NCBI GenBank assembly: GCA_022706885.1
Contig: JAKJBR010000004.1
Location: 1 to 64,000 of the forward strand
Length of the DNA stretch: 64,000 nucleotides
Direction: 5' to 3'
Source: DUPQ01 sp022706885
GTDB lineage: Bacteria; Bacillota; Clostridia; DUPQ01
Every line of letters begins with the position of its first letter. Position 1 is the stretch's first letter. Shown piece after piece: positions 45,093 through 54,997 of the stretch. A program made the position numbers and the translations under genes. The notes under the pieces were generated by a model. That model did not search any database. It worked only from the letters and a program-made list of their open reading frames with translations, and had not been told where the DNA came from.

Positions 45093-46793
45093 CTAATCAA
45101 CATTCTTCAAAATTGTATAGCAGTACTCATAATCCAGCCCCAATTCGTTTTTAGACCCGGAATACTCATCAACAGCATCCTTAGGTGCAAAATACTTTCT
45201 CAAATATCTTGTCAAAGCTTCCATATCCGCATCACTTCTTGTTTCTATAGTAATAGATTCTATGTGTTCGTCTTTGAAAGCATCCAATTTATACTTATCG
45301 TTATTGCCGTAATATGTTATGTAAATTACATCATACGCATCTTGCGAACCTTCTGGCAACTTATAATAACCTATTGCCGTAAATGCTACATATAGAGTTG
45401 TGCCGGGGGTGCCTTCTTTTGTCGGGCATAACTCGAGAACTTGTTGGGATGTCATTATATAATGCTGAACGGCTTCAAACATGGGTGCAGGTATTATGGC
45501 ATATCCTTTCATATCGCCCCCTCTTCTTGTCGCTTTTTCGTAGTAATCCTGCTCCCTCTGCTTAACAAGATCTCTGTTTCTGTAATTACCGTAAAAATAT
45601 ATCTCACAACCCTGTTTATCTCTTTTTATCTCACTTATGCTTGTAACGGCCTTATGATAAGGCGGTACATTAAAACTCATCCAGACTCTGTCTTGTTGCA
45701 TTCCGAGAGGCATCAATTTTAAACCGTAAGGCTGGTATTTTGTTCCCGTCGGGTAATCCGCGGGATTGACACCTTTTATACCCGTACTTATGTTAATATC
45801 GCTTATATATTGCGAATATTCATGGTATTCTTTAACCAATGCGTCGCCATATAAATGTGACATCATAAGATCGGATTTCTCATCGATTCTGGAAACGGTT
45901 ATGATATTCTTTTTGAAGTTTGTATCTTCTTCAATAAGTACCGGCTTTATACCCGCAGTGTTTACAAACATATACGGATAGCGTTCATTAAACCTGTTTA
46001 TTCTCTTTTCATATTGAGAAAGCACATTATAGTCCGCAAAATAATTGTTTAATACACTTATAAGACCGGAAAGGTCTTTTCCCTCATTAACATCTATCTC
46101 CATGCAGTCAATATAATCCGGTATATCTATCTGGGCTCCCTTCGCTACTTTACCCATTCCGTAAAAGGAAAGGTACAAAGCATCATGTTCTTTATTTGTC
46201 GTATACTCCCCTATTATCTTAAAAGGTTCTGCGCCCCTTGTTTCGTTATTTTTCACATAGAAAACCTTATCGGCATCAGGTAACTCCTGATTAATATGTT
46301 TACTCAAGGTAGAGGGGATAATAGCATAGTTTTGAGACGTCTCAAGTAGCAACTCTTCATTATATCCTTCATAAATTGTTATTCTACTATCATTTTTGTC
46401 TGCTATTATACCGCTTAATGTAGTTATGCCTTTACAATAATCTATTGAATTTATGACTCTCGTAACTTCACTGCTGTCCGGTTCTACTAAGATTTTTTCA
46501 TAACCGGACATACTTAACCCTTTCCTGCCTATCTTACATCTTACAGAAGAGATATTGATACCGATTACTTCTTCCGATAATCCCGCTCTTATTATGGGCA
46601 TAGCATATCTGTACGGCATATTCAACGGTTCCTGCCCGTCCACTCTTTTTATTACTATGTCACTGTTAAAGGTCGTTATATTAAAACCTTCCAAAGTTTC
46701 CTGCGGTTTACAAGATGCCGATAACAATGCTATCATTACTATCACCGTTAAAACGGCTATTATACTCATACCTGTTTTTCTGTTACTTTTCAT
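45093..46793 (-). CDS. membrane-anchored double-domain protein, unrecognised family (paralog 1)
   Basis: About 566 residues, start ATG at 46793 after GGAGGGTAACGGC. One N-terminal membrane segment (about 8-26) ends LLSASCK, close to but not matching a lipobox. The rest is extracytoplasmic. Two similar halves can be seen: AIIPSTL, FKIIGEYTT, ALYLSFYG, CMEIDVNEGKDL, YFADYNVLSQY in the first, and AIIPAPM, FTAIGYYKLP, VIYITYYG, SITIETRSDADM, YFAPKDAVDEY in the second. This strand order resembles the extracytoplasmic MacB-PCD/FtsX core domain of ABC permeases, but no permease part is attached. It is followed by the spoIID promoter and lies next to a close paralog. Function unknown. Confidence 0.7.
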   Translation of the reverse strand: MKSNRKTGMSIIAVLTVIVMIALLSASCKPQETLEGFNITTFNSDIVIKRVDGQEPLNMPYRYAMPIIRAGLSEEVIGINISSVRCKIGRKGLSMSGYEKILVEPDSSEVTRVINSIDYCKGITTLSGIIADKNDSRITIYEGYNEELLLETSQNYAIIPSTLSKHINQELPDADKVFYVKNNETRGAEPFKIIGEYTTNKEHDALYLSFYGMGKVAKGAQIDIPDYIDCMEIDVNEGKDLSGLISVLNNYFADYNVLSQYEKRINRFNERYPYMFVNTAGIKPVLIEEDTNFKKNIITVSRIDEKSDLMMSHLYGDALVKEYHEYSQYISDINISTGIKGVNPADYPTGTKYQPYGLKLMPLGMQQDRVWMSFNVPPYHKAVTSISEIKRDKQGCEIYFYGNYRNRDLVKQREQDYYEKATRRGGDMKGYAIIPAPMFEAVQHYIMTSQQVLELCPTKEGTPGTTLYVAFTAIGYYKLPEGSQDAYDVIYITYYGNNDKYKLDAFKDEHIESITIETRSDADMEALTRYLRKYFAPKDAVDEYSGSKNELGLDYEYCYTILKNVD

Positions 46794-46953
46794 GCCGTTA
46801 CCCTCCAAGATTTTTCTAACCCGAAATGATATGGAATATGGTCGGATTGTTTAAGCAAAACATTTTTTACTTCTTAAAGAAAGTTTTTGTATATGTTTCC
46901 GTTGCAATTTTATTTTAACAAAAAAGAAAAGATGTTTAAATATATTTTCCGAA

Positions 46954-46992
46954 TTGTTCACAATTGTTCACAATTGGACGCTATTTTCCACA
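46954..46992 (+). repeat. three helically phased DnaA-box-like repeats
   Basis: TTGTTCACA at 46954 and 46964, and TTTTCCACA at 46984, lie in the same orientation at steps of 10 and 20 bases. Each differs from the DnaA-box consensus TTATNCACA at one position. They are in the 256-base gap upstream of paralog 1, about 160 bases before its start, in very A/T-rich DNA. Confidence 0.5.
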
Positions 46993-47049
46993 ATAATATT
47001 GAATTTTCTGCTAAATAACGGCAAACCGGTCTTAATTTATCTTCTTAAA

Positions 47050-48756
47050 TCAATCAACATTCTTTTGAATTGTGTAGCAGTATTCATACTCCAAACCCAA
47101 TTCGTTCTTCGACCCTTTATACTCCTCAGCGACATCTTCGGGCGCAAAAAACTTTCTCAAATATCTTGTCAAAGAATCCATGTCCGCATCGCAATCTGTC
47201 TCAATAACTATAGATTCTATATATTCGTTCTTATAGGCTTCCTTTTCATACTTATCATTATTACCCACATAAGATATATACACCACATCATACTCATCGG
47301 TCGAATCCTCCGGTAACTTGTAATAACCTATTACCTTAAACCCGACAAACAACTTCCTGTAATGGTCATACCCGTCTTTCGCAAACAGTTCAATATTCTG
47401 GTAGCGTGTACTTTTATGTTTGCGGGCGGCTTCATACATGGGTGCGGGTATTATGGCATATCCTTTAATATGCCCGCCTCTTGTTGTACCGAACACCCTG
47501 TAATCTTCCTCCCTTTGCATAACAAGGTCTCTATTCGTGTAGTTACCGTAGAAAAATATCTCACAGTTCTTTTTATTACTTTTTATTTCACTTACACTTG
47601 TAATAGCCTGATGATAAGGCGGCTCCTTAATGCCTTTTTCGGAACAGTAGTCATTCCAATCTCTTTCAAATACTCCGTCAGCCGTTACATGCAAACCGTA
47701 AGGCGGATAATTCTCGCGAGAAACACCTTTTATGCCTGTACTTATTACTATATCCCTTATATACTCTGAATACTTGTAATAGCCTTTAACCAATGCATCG
47801 GCATACACATGCGACATCTCAAGATATTTCTGCCCGTCAATTCTTGTAACGGTTATTATATTCTTTTTTAAATCGGTTTCTTCCGTAAGAACAATCGGTT
47901 GCATACCCGCAGTGTTTACAAACATATAAGGATAAGGTTCATTAAGCTCGTTTATTCTGTTTTTGTATTGAGAAAGCATATTATAGTCTGCGAATAAACC
48001 GCTTAAGAAATATGTGAGATCGGTTAAGTCTTTTTCTTCATTAACATCAATCTCCATGCACTCAATATGATCCACCGCATCTCTTTGTACTCCCGCTACC
48101 GCCCTGCTTAATCCCGCAAAGGAAAGGTACAAAGCGTCCTGTCGGTTTTTTGTTGTATATTCCCCTATTATCTCAAACTGAACCGTACCAAATGTCTTCG
48201 GATTCATTATTGAAAAAACCTTTTCAGAGTCGGATAACCCCTTATTAATATGCTCACTCAAGGTAGAGGGAATAATAGCATAATCCCGAAGATTATCCAC
48301 AAGCATATAGGCGGAGCAGCCTTCATAAAATTTTATCTTACAATCTTCTTTATCGGCAATTATCCCGCTTAATGTTGTTACTCCTTTACAATACTTTATT
48401 GAATCTATAACTTCATTAACTGCGCTGCTGTCCGCTTCAACCAACATGCCTTTATAGTTATATAATCTTAAACCTGTATCACTTATCTCATATTTTACGG
48501 AAGAAATGTTGATACCGGCGATTTCATTTCTGAATACCAGTCTTTTAGCCAATAAAGCCATGGAATATCTGTACGGCATATTCAACGGCTCTTTACCGTC
48601 CACTCTTTTAATAACTATATCGCCGTTAAAGGTGGTTATATTAAAACCGGCCAAAGGGTCTTGGACTTTTTTGCAAGATACCGAAAATAACGCTATCAAG
48701 ACAATCACTATCAAAACAGCTATTATAGTCATACAGGTTTTTCTCTTGTTTACCAT
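47050..48756 (-). CDS. membrane-anchored double-domain protein, unrecognised family (paralog 2)
   Basis: About 568 residues. The ATG at 48756 follows GGAGGTTAACGGC, nearly the same leader as paralog 1; open frame further upstream is not coding by comparison. It aligns with paralog 1 over its full length: NITTFNGDIVIKRVDG, EPLNMPYRY, AIIPSTL, FEIIGEYTT, CMEIDVNEEKDL, MFVNTAGM, GYAIIPAPM and the C-terminal end YEYCYTIQKNVD. It has the same single anchor (ending SVSCKK) and the same two-fold internal repeat. An ABC-2 exporter gene pair lies 106 bases upstream on the same strand, so a role with that exporter is possible. Function unknown. Confidence 0.7.
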   Translation of the reverse strand: MVNKRKTCMTIIAVLIVIVLIALFSVSCKKVQDPLAGFNITTFNGDIVIKRVDGKEPLNMPYRYSMALLAKRLVFRNEIAGINISSVKYEISDTGLRLYNYKGMLVEADSSAVNEVIDSIKYCKGVTTLSGIIADKEDCKIKFYEGCSAYMLVDNLRDYAIIPSTLSEHINKGLSDSEKVFSIMNPKTFGTVQFEIIGEYTTKNRQDALYLSFAGLSRAVAGVQRDAVDHIECMEIDVNEEKDLTDLTYFLSGLFADYNMLSQYKNRINELNEPYPYMFVNTAGMQPIVLTEETDLKKNIITVTRIDGQKYLEMSHVYADALVKGYYKYSEYIRDIVISTGIKGVSRENYPPYGLHVTADGVFERDWNDYCSEKGIKEPPYHQAITSVSEIKSNKKNCEIFFYGNYTNRDLVMQREEDYRVFGTTRGGHIKGYAIIPAPMYEAARKHKSTRYQNIELFAKDGYDHYRKLFVGFKVIGYYKLPEDSTDEYDVVYISYVGNNDKYEKEAYKNEYIESIVIETDCDADMDSLTRYLRKFFAPEDVAEEYKGSKNELGLEYEYCYTIQKNVD

Positions 48757-48862
48757 GCCGTTAACCTCCGGATTTATAACATAAAAATCGGTTAATAAAC
48801 TTCTCTTTAGACACAATGGTACTATGTATAATATTTTATCATAAAAAGATATGTATTTGATA

Positions 48863-50476
48863 CTAAAGTGCTGCAAACCTCTTAACACCCTTGGTTATGA
48901 GATAGCGCCATAGAATTAAGGTTATGACGGCATATATTGAAGCTACTATCAGGACAAACAAAGATGTATTATGCATTATCAGTGCGGCACCCAAAATCAT
49001 GGGAATTATTACTAAAAACATCCCGGAAAAAACCGCCACAGCCACCGATGCCGACTGTTTAACAACTTCCGTCGGGGATTTGAATTCCGTTTTCGGAAGA
49101 AGAATGTTTGCAAACAAACCTAAAACCGCTGTAAGAAATCCCGCCGATACGGTAAATGCAAGGAGAATAAGCCACTGTGTAAAAGACAGTTTTAAACCGA
49201 TATAGATGAGCACTGACGATATTATCCCTATAGGCAGAGTAACAACAAGTCCTAAAGCTGTTTTTCCTTTAAAAATATCTTTTGTTTCAACGGGCATGGA
49301 CTTCAATATCCAAAGATTCCTGCCTTCCAAAGATATGGAAGCGGAGGTCGGACTGCTCATCATAATACAATAACCGAATACCGTCGCTGCCGCCAGAAGT
49401 TTTATATCTGCGACAGATAAACTGCCTTGTGCCTGTGCAATTTCCGCAAAGACCGATTCCGGATCAAAATTCACAACCAAAACCGCTATACAACCTATTA
49501 ATAACAGTACCATACCGAAGAAAGTATTTACTATATACACGACACAGTGAACATAGAAGTTGAGTTCCTTTTTAAATATTGCCATTACCGGAGAATACTC
49601 TTTGAACTTGACATTCTTTGATGAGTGATGTGCCTTTGTTTCCATCATGCTTGAGTTTATTTTCTTAAAAGATTTTGCGAACAGATAAATAAACAGTATG
49701 AACGGAACGGTGAATATGAGAATAAACAGAAGCAGTGATAATATGTTCAGACCGTAAACCGCATCAACATACAAATCAAACAGGAAAAAGGATGACTGTA
49801 TGTCTGCAATGGAAGTAACCATATCGGTAATAGCCTGTTCATCCAATATATTCTGTAAAGAAAAAGAAAATACCATTATAAGGGCAAGTAATGCAAAAGA
49901 GCCCGCAATCATAATTATATTCCTGCTTTTAATCTTTGCGGATATTCTTGCCACAACAAACCCTATCACGGAACCTATACTCATAGGAAGAAGAGGCAGC
50001 ACAATAGAAAGTATGATGTATATGATAACGGAAAAAGCATTTATGCTGTCGGATTTAATGCAGTAAACCAGAAAAATCGGAAAACTTGTATAAAACTGCC
50101 ACACATAACCGCTTAACATAAGTTTTATTACTTTTGCGGCAAGTATGACAGTATCTTTTACCGGTAACGACATAAGCATATCGTAATCCTTGAAAGAAAA
50201 CAGTTCCGACGGCATCTTATATATATTGACCATAAACAAAACCAAAAAAGGTAACGCAAACGCAAATACAAGCAGTATGTTCAGAAGTCCCATACTCTTC
50301 AGTATATCGGAGACAAGATAAGCGGCTCCGCCTATATAGAGAAACGCTATAGCTGTCAGAAAAAGAGCAAGCACGGACATACCTATTGCTTTTTTTCTGT
50401 TTGACTTATCTTTAAGTCCGTTCAGTTTGTATGTGTTTATAAGGTCGGCTTTCAGAAGCGTAATTAAATCATTCAT
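48863..50476 (-). CDS. ABC-2-type exporter permease
   Basis: About 537 residues with roughly twelve hydrophobic segments and large loops. The ATG at 50476 (GGAG ten bases ahead) is preferred over a TTG three codons upstream. The segment LFSFKDYDMLMSLPVKDTVILAAKVIKLM is typical of large ABC-2 permeases, in which a PV(K/S) site follows the first helices, and GRNLWILKSMPVETKDIFKGK is its second-half counterpart, so the protein is a duplicated permease able to form a transporter alone. The start overlaps the ATPase gene stop by 8 bases. The substrate is unknown. Confidence 0.82.
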   Translation of the reverse strand: MNDLITLLKADLINTYKLNGLKDKSNRKKAIGMSVLALFLTAIAFLYIGGAAYLVSDILKSMGLLNILLVFAFALPFLVLFMVNIYKMPSELFSFKDYDMLMSLPVKDTVILAAKVIKLMLSGYVWQFYTSFPIFLVYCIKSDSINAFSVIIYIILSIVLPLLPMSIGSVIGFVVARISAKIKSRNIIMIAGSFALLALIMVFSFSLQNILDEQAITDMVTSIADIQSSFFLFDLYVDAVYGLNILSLLLFILIFTVPFILFIYLFAKSFKKINSSMMETKAHHSSKNVKFKEYSPVMAIFKKELNFYVHCVVYIVNTFFGMVLLLIGCIAVLVVNFDPESVFAEIAQAQGSLSVADIKLLAAATVFGYCIMMSSPTSASISLEGRNLWILKSMPVETKDIFKGKTALGLVVTLPIGIISSVLIYIGLKLSFTQWLILLAFTVSAGFLTAVLGLFANILLPKTEFKSPTEVVKQSASVAVAVFSGMFLVIIPMILGAALIMHNTSLFVLIVASIYAVITLILWRYLITKGVKRFAAL

Positions 50477-51182
50477 TTTTTGCAAGCTCCATGAAAGTGC
50501 TTTCCAAAGACTTATCCCCCATTACACTTTGTATATCCCCTAATGCCGCTATTTTTCCGTTCTTGATAATGGCTATTTTGTTGCATATTTTTTCCGCCAC
50601 ATCCAATACATGCGTGGAAAAGAAAACCGCTCCGCCCTTATTGCAAATATCTTTCATTATTTCTTTTACGGTAAAGGAGGCTTGCGGGTCCAGACCGGTA
50701 AAAGGTTCATCGAATATAAGCAGTTTGGGACTGTGTATGAGTGCGGATATTATAACCAGTTTCTGTTTCATGCCGTGTGAATATGAAGATATTATGTCAC
50801 CCAAAGCATGGGTAAAGGTCAGTTGCTCGGCATAATATTCGGTAAGTCTCTCGCGGTCATGCTTTGAAACTTTAAAAATGTCCGCAACGAAATTCAGATA
50901 TTGTATTCCGGTCAATGATTCATATACATCGGGATTATCCGGTACATATGCAATATCCGCTTTGCATCCGACGGGATCTTCTTTTATGCTTTTTCCGTTG
51001 ATATAGATTTCCCCTTTTTCAAACTCCAGTATACCGGCAACACATTTCAGCGTTGTGGTCTTACCCGCTCCGTTATGCCCTATAAAACCGAACATATCTT
51101 TAGGTTCAATATGAAAGGAGATATCGTCAACCGCTTTTACTTTATTTGCATAGGTTTTGGAAAGATTCTCAATTCTTAGCAT
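50469..51182 (-). CDS. ABC transporter ATP-binding protein
   Basis: A 237-residue ATPase. Walker A is GHNGAGKTT (near 35-43), the signature is SYSHGMKQKL, Walker B is LLIFDEPFTGLD, and the switch His is in FFSTHVLD. The short, EcfA/NatA-like form pairs with ABC-2 permeases. Its ATG lies inside the 3' end of ntpD (14-base overlap), so the exporter genes are read from the end of the V-ATPase transcript. No separate promoter was seen. Confidence 0.95.
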   Translation of the reverse strand: MLRIENLSKTYANKVKAVDDISFHIEPKDMFGFIGHNGAGKTTTLKCVAGILEFEKGEIYINGKSIKEDPVGCKADIAYVPDNPDVYESLTGIQYLNFVADIFKVSKHDRERLTEYYAEQLTFTHALGDIISSYSHGMKQKLVIISALIHSPKLLIFDEPFTGLDPQASFTVKEIMKDICNKGGAVFFSTHVLDVAEKICNKIAIIKNGKIAALGDIQSVMGDKSLESTFMELAKNE

Positions 51183-51831
51183 CTTTCTTACTTCTCATCT
51201 CTTCTATCATCATATCCTTGACCTTCATCAGCCTGGATATGTTGCCGCGTTCGTTTTCCTCTAACTTCATGGTGATATATTTAATAGTTTCCTCAAACTG
51301 GGGAATCATTATATATTCCAACGCGTTGACTCTTCTTCTTGTCCTCTCAATCTCCGATGCCATAAGCTGTACGGTTTTTTCCTTTTCCGCCAGTTTTATC
51401 AAATAGGGTATGACCTCGGTGATGTTGTATAAGGCGCTGTCCAGTTCGGCGGTTGTACTCAATATACCGTACGGATATATATTGGGATCGCTTTCTTCTT
51501 CATCGATATCGGTTATTACGGGAACCTTAACCCCCATTATATTCCTTGTCTGCACATCCAGTCTTATGGTCTTTTTAGGATACATAAGGCTTTCTTCTAT
51601 AATCTGATCGGAAATGGATGCTCTGGACAGTAAAAAGTCATTCTGCGCTTCTCCCAGCATACGCTCGCAGATTTCCCGAAGCCTTTTATTCTCCTTTACA
51701 ATAGTCATAAACTGCTTAACAAGCTCATCCCGCTTATCTTTTAAGAGCTTATGACCTCTTCTTGCGGTTATAAGTCTCCTTTTGAGATTGTTAAGTTCCA
51801 TCCTTGTAGGATTTACATTAATCCTGGCCAT
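51169..51831 (-). CDS. V-type ATP synthase subunit D
   Basis: About 220 residues, with the N-terminal NVNPTRMELNNLKRRLITARRGHKLLKDKRDEL that identifies subunit D. Long N- and C-terminal helices form the coiled-coil central rotor shaft. The start overlaps the subunit B stop codon, and either of two adjacent ATGs may be used. It is the last V-ATPase gene; the ABC ATPase gene begins inside its 3' end. Confidence 0.95.
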   Translation of the reverse strand: MARINVNPTRMELNNLKRRLITARRGHKLLKDKRDELVKQFMTIVKENKRLREICERMLGEAQNDFLLSRASISDQIIEESLMYPKKTIRLDVQTRNIMGVKVPVITDIDEEESDPNIYPYGILSTTAELDSALYNITEVIPYLIKLAEKEKTVQLMASEIERTRRRVNALEYIMIPQFEETIKYITMKLEENERGNISRLMKVKDMMIEEMRSKKDAKN

Positions 51832-53215
51832 CATCCGATTCCTTAAATTTATCGTAATACTTGGTCAGATTGGCATCCCTGACCCTTTTCATTTCACTTC
51901 TGGGCAGTTTCACCAGTAATTTCCAACCCAAATCCAGCGATTGCTCTATGGACCTGTTCTCATAGAATCCCTGGTTTATATATACATTTTCAAAAGCTTC
52001 AGCAAATTTGGCATACAACTTGTCCGTTTCGGTCAAAGCCGCTTCACCTAATATAATTGCCAGCTCTCTTACTTCCCTACCTCTGGAATATGCTGCGAAA
52101 AGCTGATTCATAACATCCGAATGGTCCTCTCTGGTCTTGCCCTTTCCTATCCCTTTATCTTTCAGACGGGAAAGTGAAGGCATTACATCTATAGGAGGTA
52201 ATATGGATTTTTTATTCAGCTCTCTGGATAATATAATCTGACCTTCCGTTATATATCCGGTAAGGTCGGGAATGGGATGTGTTTTATCATCTTCCGGCAT
52301 GGACAGTATAGGTATCAGAGTTATACTGCCTTTGTTGCCTTTTCTTCTTCCCGCCCGCTCATACATGGTGGCAAGGTCGGTATAGAGATATCCGGGATAA
52401 CCTCTTCTTCCGGGAACTTCTTTCTTAGCGGCCGATACTTCTCTTAACGCATCGGCATAGTATGTAATATCGGTCAGAATAACCAGAACATGCATTTCCT
52501 GTTCAAATGCCAGATACTCCGCAGCCGTCAGAGCCATTCTCGGTGTGGATATCCTTTCAATCGGAGGATCGTTGGCAAGATTAATAAACATAACGGTTCT
52601 GTCTATGGCTCCGGTCTTCTTGAAGTCCTGTATGAAGAAATCCGCCTCTTCGAATGTTATACCCATTGCCGCAAAAACCACAACGAAATTGGCATCCACA
52701 TTCAGGACTTTTGCCTGTCTTGCAATCTGAGCCGCAAGTGCGGGATGCGGTAATCCGGAACCGGAGAATATCGGCAACTTCTGTCCTCTTACCAAAGTAT
52801 TGAGAGTATCTATTGAAGAGATACCGGTCTGAATAAACTCCGAAGGATAATCCCTTGCCGTAGGATTCATGGGTTCACCGTTTATATCCGCTCTTTTGTC
52901 CGCAATAATCCGGGGACCGTCATCTATGGGGTTTCCCATTCCGTCAAACACCCTGCCCAGCATATCGCTTGATACCGGCAAATCCAGACTCTTGCCCAAA
53001 AACCTTACTTTACTGTCAGCAAGGTTTATTCCGGCGGAACTCTCAAACAACTGAACTATGGCATCGGTTCCGTCTATTTCCAGCACTTTACACTTTCTGG
53101 TTTCACCGTTGGAAAGCTCTATCTCGCCCAATTCGTCATACTTGACGTTTTCCACATCCTTTACTATCATCAAAGGACCGTATACTTCATTAATAGTCCT
53201 GTATTCTTTAATCAT
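51818..53215 (-). CDS. V-type ATP synthase subunit B
   Basis: A 465-residue non-catalytic nucleotide-binding subunit. Family stretches are MLGRVFDGMGNPIDDGPRI, GISSIDTLNTLVRGQKLPIF, the SGSGLPHPALAAQI region in place of a Walker A lysine, and LTDITYYADALREVSAAKKEVPGRRGYPGYLYTDL. The A3B3 ring alternates B with catalytic A. AGGAGG precedes the ATG, which overlaps the subunit A stop by 4 bases. Confidence 0.97.
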   Translation of the reverse strand: MIKEYRTINEVYGPLMIVKDVENVKYDELGEIELSNGETRKCKVLEIDGTDAIVQLFESSAGINLADSKVRFLGKSLDLPVSSDMLGRVFDGMGNPIDDGPRIIADKRADINGEPMNPTARDYPSEFIQTGISSIDTLNTLVRGQKLPIFSGSGLPHPALAAQIARQAKVLNVDANFVVVFAAMGITFEEADFFIQDFKKTGAIDRTVMFINLANDPPIERISTPRMALTAAEYLAFEQEMHVLVILTDITYYADALREVSAAKKEVPGRRGYPGYLYTDLATMYERAGRRKGNKGSITLIPILSMPEDDKTHPIPDLTGYITEGQIILSRELNKKSILPPIDVMPSLSRLKDKGIGKGKTREDHSDVMNQLFAAYSRGREVRELAIILGEAALTETDKLYAKFAEAFENVYINQGFYENRSIEQSLDLGWKLLVKLPRSEMKRVRDANLTKYYDKFKESDDGQD

Positions 53216-54984
53216 GATAAAGCCTCCTCTTTAGAAAAATCTTTGAACTGCTTTTCCATTTCATCATCTATAGTACAAAAATAGTCATCAATATTCTGTT
53301 CTTCAACAAGCCTTGCACGTGAAATCTTCTCACGTACCGGCATACCGAATAATTTATCCAGATCAATATCATCATTTATTATCTCTTTTGCTCTGTAATA
53401 ATAATCCATAATGGTCTTCAGAAGTTTATACCGCTTATTTACACTGCAATAGGTATCAAACGGGTGCATGGCGTCCTGATAAAGAAAATCCTCTCTTAAA
53501 GACCGTGCCGCTTCCAGAACCAGTCGCTCGGGATTGGAAAGCGCGTCTATACCTACAAGTCTCACTATTTCCTGCAGATTCGCTTCTTCCTGCAACAGCC
53601 TCATGGCATCTTTGGTAAGTGTCGAATAATTCTTTGCTATGTTTTCATCCGACCATTCATCCAATTTGGATGCATAGAGAGAGTAACTGGTCAGCCAGTT
53701 TATTGCCGGGAAGTGTCTGGCATAAGCCAAAGAGGAATCCAGACTCCAGAACACCTTTACAATTCTCATTGTGGCCTGTGTAACCGGTTCGGAAAGGTCT
53801 CCTCCCGGAGGTGATACCGCACCTATTGCCGAAATGGAACCTACACGTTCCTCACTTCCCGAAGTCAGAACTTTTCCGGCTCTTTCGTAGAACTGTGCCA
53901 GACGGGAACCCAAATATGCGGGATAACCTTCTTCACCCGGCATTTCCTCCAGTCTTGCCGACATTTCTCTCAACGCCTCCGCCCACCTGGATGTGGAGTC
54001 GGCCATGATTGCAACATCATATCCCATGTCTCTGTAATATTCCGCTATGGTTATACCGGTATATATGGAAGCTTCTCTTGCCGCAACAGGCATGTCGGAA
54101 GTATTGGCAATAAGCACCGTTCTTTTCATAATGGATTCGTTGCTTCTCGGATCCAATAACCTCGGGAATTCCGTCAGCACGTCGGTCATTTCATTTCCTC
54201 TTTCGCCGCATCCTATATATACCACTATATCGGCATCCGACCACTTGGCAAGCTGATGCTGTACAACGGTTTTGCCGCTTCCGAACGGTCCGGGTATGGC
54301 CGATATACCGCCTTTGGTTATAGGGAAGAAGGTATCTATGGACCTCTGCCCCGTTACCAGCGGGGTATCCGGTGCGAACTTCATCTTAAACGGACGTTGT
54401 TTTCTTACCGGCCATTTAGTAAGCATAATTACGTCTTTTATCTCTTTTTTCTCATTTTCTATCCTTGCAATGACTTCGGTTACGTTAAAACTGCCCTCTT
54501 CAATGCTGACAATTTTACCGCTTATATCATAGGGAACCATCACTCTGTGCTCTATAAGTACGGTTTCCTGCACAACTCCCAGAATATCTCCCGGTTGCAC
54601 ATTATCGCCTACCTTCTTTACAGGTTTGAAGTCCCATTTTTTATTTCTGTCTATACTGGGCAGCGTTACTCCTCTTTTAATGGTGCTGCCGGATATTTTT
54701 CTCATATCTTCCAAAGGCCTCTGAATACCGTCAAATATACCGCCTATGATACCCGGTGCAAGTTCCACGCTAAGAGGCATATTTGTTGTTACCACATCCT
54801 CGCCCGGTCCCAGACCTGAGGTTTCCTCATATACCTGTATACTGGCCAAATCATCCCTCATCTCCAGAATCTCACCGATAAGACCGTGTTTGCTTACTTT
54901 TACCACGTCAAACATATTCGCATGTTTCATTCCTTTTGCGACTATGAGAGGTCCCGATACTTTAACAATAGTTCCTTTGTTCAT
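53212..54984 (-). CDS. V-type ATP synthase catalytic subunit A
   Basis: About 590 residues. The ATG at 54984 follows GGAG; an upstream in-frame start is unlikely. The N-terminal barrel starts GTIVKVSGPLIVAKG; the bulge region with KPVKKVGDNVQPGDILG is present; Walker A is PGPFGSGKTVVQHQ, and the catalytic segment is CGERGNEMTDVL, then DSTSRWAEALREMSARLEEMPGEEGYPAYL. It hydrolyses or makes ATP in the A3B3 head. Confidence 0.97.
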   Translation of the reverse strand: MNKGTIVKVSGPLIVAKGMKHANMFDVVKVSKHGLIGEILEMRDDLASIQVYEETSGLGPGEDVVTTNMPLSVELAPGIIGGIFDGIQRPLEDMRKISGSTIKRGVTLPSIDRNKKWDFKPVKKVGDNVQPGDILGVVQETVLIEHRVMVPYDISGKIVSIEEGSFNVTEVIARIENEKKEIKDVIMLTKWPVRKQRPFKMKFAPDTPLVTGQRSIDTFFPITKGGISAIPGPFGSGKTVVQHQLAKWSDADIVVYIGCGERGNEMTDVLTEFPRLLDPRSNESIMKRTVLIANTSDMPVAAREASIYTGITIAEYYRDMGYDVAIMADSTSRWAEALREMSARLEEMPGEEGYPAYLGSRLAQFYERAGKVLTSGSEERVGSISAIGAVSPPGGDLSEPVTQATMRIVKVFWSLDSSLAYARHFPAINWLTSYSLYASKLDEWSDENIAKNYSTLTKDAMRLLQEEANLQEIVRLVGIDALSNPERLVLEAARSLREDFLYQDAMHPFDTYCSVNKRYKLLKTIMDYYYRAKEIINDDIDLDKLFGMPVREKISRARLVEEQNIDDYFCTIDDEMEKQFKDFSKEEALS

Positions 54985-54997
54985 ATGATTCTCCATT

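Noticed and set aside
46954..46992. Replication origin
   Set aside because: Three DnaA-box-like sites are too few, no dnaA or dnaN lies nearby, and the gap is only 256 bases.
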